Shown here: positions 43,606-47,268 of the stretch, piece by piece | Numbering within the stretch: position 1 is the first letter of the stretch | How the letters are laid out: the number at the start of each line of letters is the position of its first letter | NCBI GenBank assembly: GCA_009929775.1 | Contig: RZZS01000012.1 | Span: forward strand, 1-47,268 | Direction: 5' to 3' | DNA from: Alphaproteobacteria bacterium | Lineage (GTDB): Bacteria > Pseudomonadota > Alphaproteobacteria > Micavibrionales > Micavibrionaceae | Length of the DNA: 47,268 bases | The notes under the pieces: generated by a model | The model's database searches: none | The model's input: only the letters and a program-made list of their open reading frames with translations | Told to the model about the DNA's origin: nothing | Translations under genes and position numbers: made by a program

Positions 43606-44271
43606 ATGTCGCCTAAAAAGGTTGCAAACAAGAAGTTACTTAAAGTCTGCAAGGAAATCATGAACCGCTACCCCCAGACTTTTGCGCAGGAGTGCGGCAT
43701 AAACCTGCGGAAAGGCGATCCCGATTCTTTGTTCCAGTGGCTTTGCGCCAGCCTGCTGATGAGCACCCGGATCAGCGCCGGAATATCCGTCAAGGCGATG
43801 CGCGCCTTGCTCGATCAGGGCTGGACCAGCCCTGAAAAAATGCGCGACAGCACGTGGAACGAGCGCCAGCGTGTCCTGGATCAGGCTGGTTATACGCGTT
43901 ACAAGGAAACAACGGCGACGCGTCTTGGTGATGCCGCCCATCTCGTTCTGAGAAAATACAACGGGGATCTTGGCAATCTGTGCTCGGCATGCGAGGGCGA
44001 TCTGCACTGCATCCATGACGCCTTGCAGGAATTCAACGGCGTAGGCGATGTCGGAGCCGACATTTTCTGCCGCGAGGCGCAAGACGTCTGGGATGGTCTC
44101 TACCCGTTTCTTGACGACACAGCCCGTGACAGCGCCCAGAAGTTTGGTCTGCCACCGGATGCCGAAGAACTGACCATGTACGCGAAAAAGGGCGACTACC
44201 CTCTGCTGATGACCGGCCTCGTGCGGGCGACCCTTCAGAACGACATCGAGGACATCAAGAACGCGGCGTAG
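43606..44271 (+). CDS. Endonuclease III-like HhH protein lacking the catalytic lysine
   Basis: The 221-residue protein follows the HhH-GPD helical layout: LFQWLCASLLMSTRIS corresponds to the LLSAQTTD helix, and LQEFNGVGDVGADIFCREAQ to the hairpin LPGVGRKTANVVL. The lysine expected after GVGR is missing (GVGDVGAD). The downstream aspartate may be that in LDDTARD. The C-terminal iron-sulfur cysteine set is absent, but C-x2-C-x5-C occurs before the hairpin. It may be a monofunctional glycosylase or a DNA-binding derivative. AGGAGG precedes the chosen ATG; the TTG at 43576 is less likely. Confidence 0.75.
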   Translation: MSPKKVANKKLLKVCKEIMNRYPQTFAQECGINLRKGDPDSLFQWLCASLLMSTRISAGISVKAMRALLDQGWTSPEKMRDSTWNERQRVLDQAGYTRYKETTATRLGDAAHLVLRKYNGDLGNLCSACEGDLHCIHDALQEFNGVGDVGADIFCREAQDVWDGLYPFLDDTARDSAQKFGLPPDAEELTMYAKKGDYPLLMTGLVRATLQNDIEDIKNAA

Positions 44272-44276
44272 CCCTT

Positions 44277-44313
44277 AAAAAAAACCGGTCGACATATCGA
44301 TCTGTCGACCGGT
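44277..44313 (-). terminator. Terminator of the EF-hand/YetF unit
   Basis: ACCGGTCGAC (44284-44293) and GTCGACCGGT (44304-44313) are perfect ten-base arms with a ten-base loop. On the minus strand the hairpin is followed by a run of eight U. On the plus strand it is followed by GGGG, so it serves the minus-strand genes. Confidence 0.9.
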
Positions 44314-44372
44314 GGGGTCAGGGCCCTGCTCTGTTCCCGCTGCCTGTCCTACGCGCGGAAACAGCTCATTGT

Positions 44373-44909
44373 CTAGTCATAGCTCTCGTTGCCGGGCGTA
44401 AGGTACGCGTCCCGCCATTCATCAATCGCGACCGCCTTGTCGTCGTTATCGTCGACTTCAAGGAACGAGGCGCTGACGAACTCCTCCGGGGACAGACCAT
44501 CGCCGCCGTCGTCATAGGGTGTAAGAGCTGTGGCAAGACTGTATTGCGAGACGCGATAGTCGCCGACCTCAAACTCACCGTCACGGTCGGTATCAACGTA
44601 GGTAAACGTTTCGGTTTCCACGGGGATTTTCGTGTGCACAAGATCAACGTTCCACTCGATGTTGTCGATCACCTCGTTGCCGTCCGTGTCGAAGATGTAA
44701 AACAGCTCGTCTCCGACCTCGGCGACCGTTACGATACCGTCACCGTTGGAGTCCAGTTCTCGATCTTGCGCCCCGGTGGTGTTCTCCGTCGGTGAAAGCG
44801 TGTCGATCCGCTCGCTTTCCGCCCCGGCCCCGAATGCGTTAGCGGCATAAAAAGCGATCGCAACAGCGGCAACGGACGTGTACACAAGCCTTCTCTTGTC
44901 GGGGGTCAT
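44373..44909 (-). CDS. Secreted EF-hand calcium-binding protein
   Basis: The 178-residue product has an N-terminal signal peptide or anchor (about 8-28) and four to five EF-hand type loops: DSNGDGIVTVAE (53-64), DTDGNEVIDNIE (74-85), DTDRDGEFEVGD (106-117), a shorter DDGGDGLSPEEF (133-144) and DDNDDKAVAIDE (153-164). It should bind calcium in the periplasm or outside. AAGGAGG precedes the ATG. It is 13 bases after the YetF-like gene and shares its terminator. Confidence 0.85.
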   Translation of the reverse strand: MTPDKRRLVYTSVAAVAIAFYAANAFGAGAESERIDTLSPTENTTGAQDRELDSNGDGIVTVAEVGDELFYIFDTDGNEVIDNIEWNVDLVHTKIPVETETFTYVDTDRDGEFEVGDYRVSQYSLATALTPYDDGGDGLSPEEFVSASFLEVDDNDDKAVAIDEWRDAYLTPGNESYD

Positions 44910-44922
44910 GGCAGGCCTCCTT

Positions 44923-45462
44923 CTAATCTGGTTTCACTCTCTGCCAACTGGCATCCGGAGGTGATTGTTCCTTCAGAACTCTGCCGGCTTCCCGCCTGCC
45001 GCCCGGAATAATGCTGAGCTTTCCGTCCGTCTCGAGGATGACGGCGGCGACACAGGAAAAGTCTTCCAGCCCCTCGCTTCGCACCGCCGCCTGCATTTCG
45101 TCGAGGCTGACACGTTCCTTGCGCATGGCGAATTCGAGGGGCTGGCCATGAAAGAGCAGCAGCGTCGGCTCGTCCTTGACGATCCGCTCCACGAATTTCG
45201 AGCGAACCGAAAGCCACGTCACCGCATATTGCAGGATAACCAGCAGAGCAAGCGCCGTAACTCCTTCCGATAGAGAAATCGAGCGGTTCAGCATGATCGC
45301 TGCGAGCGTCGAGCCAAACGCGATGGTCACGACGAAGTCGAAACTGTTCATTTTCGAGAGCGTACGCTTTCCCGAAACGCGCAACAGGACGACCAGTGCC
45401 GCATACGACAACACGCCGACCAACACAATGCGCCCAATATCATTCCACCCGTCGAAAAACAT
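44923..45462 (-). CDS. YetF/DUF421 family membrane protein
   Basis: The 179-residue protein has three transmembrane helices in the first 90 residues and a soluble C-terminal domain with the family pattern (RVLVRLSGKRTLSKM...FDFVVTIAFGS at the start, ERVSLDEMQAAVR near 117). YetF-type proteins are membrane-associated and of unclear function; some are linked to spore or envelope stress in Bacillus. The C-terminal domain is shorter than in Bacillus YetF. Gene order suggests co-expression with the EF-hand protein. Confidence 0.88.
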   Translation of the reverse strand: MFFDGWNDIGRIVLVGVLSYAALVVLLRVSGKRTLSKMNSFDFVVTIAFGSTLAAIMLNRSISLSEGVTALALLVILQYAVTWLSVRSKFVERIVKDEPTLLLFHGQPLEFAMRKERVSLDEMQAAVRSEGLEDFSCVAAVILETDGKLSIIPGGRREAGRVLKEQSPPDASWQRVKPD

Positions 45463-45516
45463 AGCGGCCTGCCAACGCGCCCTGGATCGAAAGGTTCAGC
45501 CCGGCGTTAGGAGAGC

Positions 45517-46176
45517 ATGCTTCCGATCAATGACGAGGACATGGAAAACCGCATTCCCCAGGCGACCGGTATCCTGATGCTGGCCGCCATGATCGTCTTC
45601 GCCGCAGAGCTCTTTGCCTCCGACGCGCAGCGCGCGTCGATGGTGGCCGATTTCGCCCTGATACCCGCCCAGCTCTTTTTCGCCGACGCGGGAGGCGTAC
45701 CAGAGCCGATCACACTCGTCAGCTATATGTTTTTGCATGCAAGCGCGTTGCACCTGTTCGGCAATATCCTGTTTCTCTTTGTCTTCGCGCAGCGTGTCGA
45801 GGCAGCGCTCGGGAGCGAGCGCTTCGCCGCGTTTGCCATTGTCGCCGGGGCCGTCGCAGGCCTGTCGCAAGCGCTCTTCACGCTTGGCTCGGGCGCGCCA
45901 ATCATCGGACTGAGCGGCATGACCTCCGCCATCATGGGCGCATGCCTTGCCATCAGCCCCACTGGACGAATCAGGGTCTGGCTGCTCGCGACGTTCACAG
46001 TTCCTGCCATCATCCTCATTCCACTCTGGATGTTGCCCGACATCATCGATATGGCGCTAAACGGCGTCGACGATCAGGGCGCGGCAGTCGGCAGCCATCT
46101 TGCGGGCTTCACATTCGGGTTTCTATGCGGCCCTCTCCTTCAAAGGCCCGGCGCGGAAAGGAGGTTTCTGGCATAA
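45517..46176 (+). CDS. Rhomboid family intramembrane serine protease
   Basis: The 219-residue protein has six hydrophobic helices. HLFGN near residue 79 is the H-x3-N motif of helix 2, the catalytic serine is S133 in GLSGMTSA, and the catalytic histidine is H194 in GSHLAGFTFG. Both dyad residues are in the usual positions, so it should cleave membrane proteins. The substrate is unknown. An ATG at 45541 is an alternative start. Confidence 0.92.
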   Translation: MLPINDEDMENRIPQATGILMLAAMIVFAAELFASDAQRASMVADFALIPAQLFFADAGGVPEPITLVSYMFLHASALHLFGNILFLFVFAQRVEAALGSERFAAFAIVAGAVAGLSQALFTLGSGAPIIGLSGMTSAIMGACLAISPTGRIRVWLLATFTVPAIILIPLWMLPDIIDMALNGVDDQGAAVGSHLAGFTFGFLCGPLLQRPGAERRFLA

Positions 46177-46275
46177 CGTTGCGGCCCGGCCTCCGAAGCC
46201 CTTTTTGCGTAGAAGGGCCGGATGGATTACACTGGGTTTTTGTCTGTTCCATTTCCCAACCGAAAGGCCTTTCCG

Positions 46276-46734
46276 ATGATCGCTCAAAAGCTTCTCACCC
46301 CGCTCTGCGCCATGGCGGCTATGATCGCTGTGCCCGCCTTCGCCCAGGGCCCTGCCAAAGAATTTATCGGCCCGATTGCGCAGCAATGCATCGGCAACTG
46401 GGAAAGTCAGGCATGCATCAGCATTCTTGCGCAGTCCAATCTCGTGCTGGCCGCGAATTACGCGGAAAAACTCGAGAAACGCGGCCAGAAAAAAGCGACC
46501 GAGGCCGTGAAGGAACACTGCGCCGCCGCGACCGCCGCCACACAGCAGGACGTCCCTGCCTATGCCATGCGCAGCGCCATGACCGAATGCGCCAACGCGA
46601 TCTACGACATCAGTCGCGCGACAAAGGTCGAGCCGGATCAGAGCCACTATCAGCTTCTGGTCTACCCGACCATGTGCCTCTCCGAAGACCAGCAATGTCC
46701 GGCCATCGAAGCAGGGCTGGAGGATTACCGGTAA
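46276..46734 (+). CDS. Secreted protein of unknown function
   Basis: The 152-residue product has a signal peptide ending PAFAQG near residue 24 and a helical mature part with six cysteines, spaced so that disulfides are likely. No family is recognised. ATG 46276 is preferred over 46222 because the signal peptide starts there and AAAGG lies upstream. It stands alone between the rhomboid gene and the convergent last gene. Confidence 0.7.
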   Translation: MIAQKLLTPLCAMAAMIAVPAFAQGPAKEFIGPIAQQCIGNWESQACISILAQSNLVLAANYAEKLEKRGQKKATEAVKEHCAAATAATQQDVPAYAMRSAMTECANAIYDISRATKVEPDQSHYQLLVYPTMCLSEDQQCPAIEAGLEDYR

Positions 46735-46743
46735 ACGAAGCGC

Positions 46744-47256
46744 TTATTGCATCCCTCTTGGGGCGGGCATAACAAAAACTGGAGCTCGAGAGCCCGGCGA
46801 TTCCGGACTCCGCCTCGTTGTGCAGGTAGAAGTAATACTCCTATCCCCGCCGGACGGATCAGGTTCCAACCCCAGTTCCTGCATTCTACGGCTCCAGTCG
46901 ACTGCCTGCTGAACATCGATCCGGCCCGAGAAAACGTTTAGCGTATCCACAACTCGCGGCGCACTCTTCGCCAGATTATTGTACATTTCCCGCATCGCGG
47001 CGATCGGATGCCGGTCTGAAGCATTTCCGAAAGCTGCTCGCGCCATACCTACATAATAATCTCTCTTCACGGGACGTCGCTCCAGCCAGCCCGGATAGAG
47101 ACCTGCGATTAACAAGCTCTTGTCGCCAGTAACAGCAATTGTGTCCACGGGCGCATCGGCGTGCTTCATGAAATGAACGACCCTCGAATAATATTCGAGG
47201 GTTTCGTAAAGCGGGCTGAAGCCACGCATGTTCCGGCTAAAGCCGGTTTTCCTCAT
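46744..47256 (-). CDS. Protein of unknown function at the window edge
   Basis: The 170-residue frame begins at ATG 47256, and an in-frame TGA stands at the last three bases of the window, so the frame is complete. The text MRGFSPLYETLEYYSRVVHFM looks like the start of a conserved helical domain and an ATG at 47229 may be the real start. Residues 40-60 read like a strand with GDKSLL. The C-terminal third is arginine-, serine- and proline-rich. No signal peptide or family is recognised. Confidence 0.55.
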   Translation of the reverse strand: MRKTGFSRNMRGFSPLYETLEYYSRVVHFMKHADAPVDTIAVTGDKSLLIAGLYPGWLERRPVKRDYYVGMARAAFGNASDRHPIAAMREMYNNLAKSAPRVVDTLNVFSGRIDVQQAVDWSRRMQELGLEPDPSGGDRSITSTCTTRRSPESPGSRAPVFVMPAPRGMQ

Positions 47257-47268
47257 CCCAGATTTTCA

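Overview
This window looks like the chromosome of an alphaproteobacterium with GC in the high fifties. The core order pyrB-pyrC-(exporter)-plsY-dprA-topA-...-rnr-...-rpmG-pleD-divK is a typical alphaproteobacterial arrangement, and divK next to pleD is close to diagnostic for the class. The genus cannot be fixed from sequence alone. A Micavibrio-like or Rhodospirillales-like lineage is only a guess. Every complete protein gene is readable with the standard code, and no rRNA, tRNA or CRISPR array is visible.

Layout. (1) 1-6030: a membrane diguanylate cyclase whose GGDEF domain stops early, a TerB-like gene coupled to a membrane-anchored unknown, asd, and a large soluble hybrid histidine kinase (HisKA-HATPase-REC-REC-HPt). 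(2) 6003-16199, minus strand: a type IVb-pilus/type II-secretion-like operon read from a single-domain response regulator through a secretin lipoprotein, a PilP-like protein carrying Ig-like ASH domains, a GspE/PilB-type ATPase, a GspF/PilC-type platform protein, two GspL/GspM-like bitopic proteins and two prepilin-like proteins. A prepilin peptidase lies divergently at 16430. The platform gene is broken by an in-frame TGA, and reading continues in the same frame to complete the family. (3) 16946-25154: pyrB, pyrC, a TauE/SafE transporter, an unknown, plsY, dprA, a nested inverted-repeat element, and topA. (4) 25155-28295: an accessory pocket with at least five copies of a palindromic GTCATCCCGA repeat, a GIY-YIG nuclease gene whose YIG tyrosine codon is a stop, an AT-rich HEPN-like gene, and hemN. 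(5) 28377-36502: two neighbouring RNase R family genes (one without the S1 domain), a long PhoH-like ATPase with a new N-terminal half, an enlarged ribosomal protein L33, pleD and divK. (6) 36575-47256: eipB (DUF1849), a second soluble diguanylate cyclase, a GT-C membrane glycosyltransferase-like protein, a lipoprotein, fhs, a CPBP membrane protease-like protein, an endonuclease III-like protein without its usual lysine, a secreted EF-hand protein with a YetF/DUF421 partner, a rhomboid protease and two unknowns.

How the parts work together. Three GGDEF proteins, DivK, a phosphorelay kinase and a pilus operon headed by a receiver protein suggest that surface attachment or motility is controlled by c-di-GMP and phosphorelay, as in other alphaproteobacteria with a developmental cell cycle. 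The most unusual points are the interrupted pilus platform gene, the ASH-PilP protein, the repeat-rich HEPN/GIY-YIG pocket between topA and the rnr genes, the altered metal ligands of PyrC, and the PhoH-like and RNase R-like genes placed side by side.
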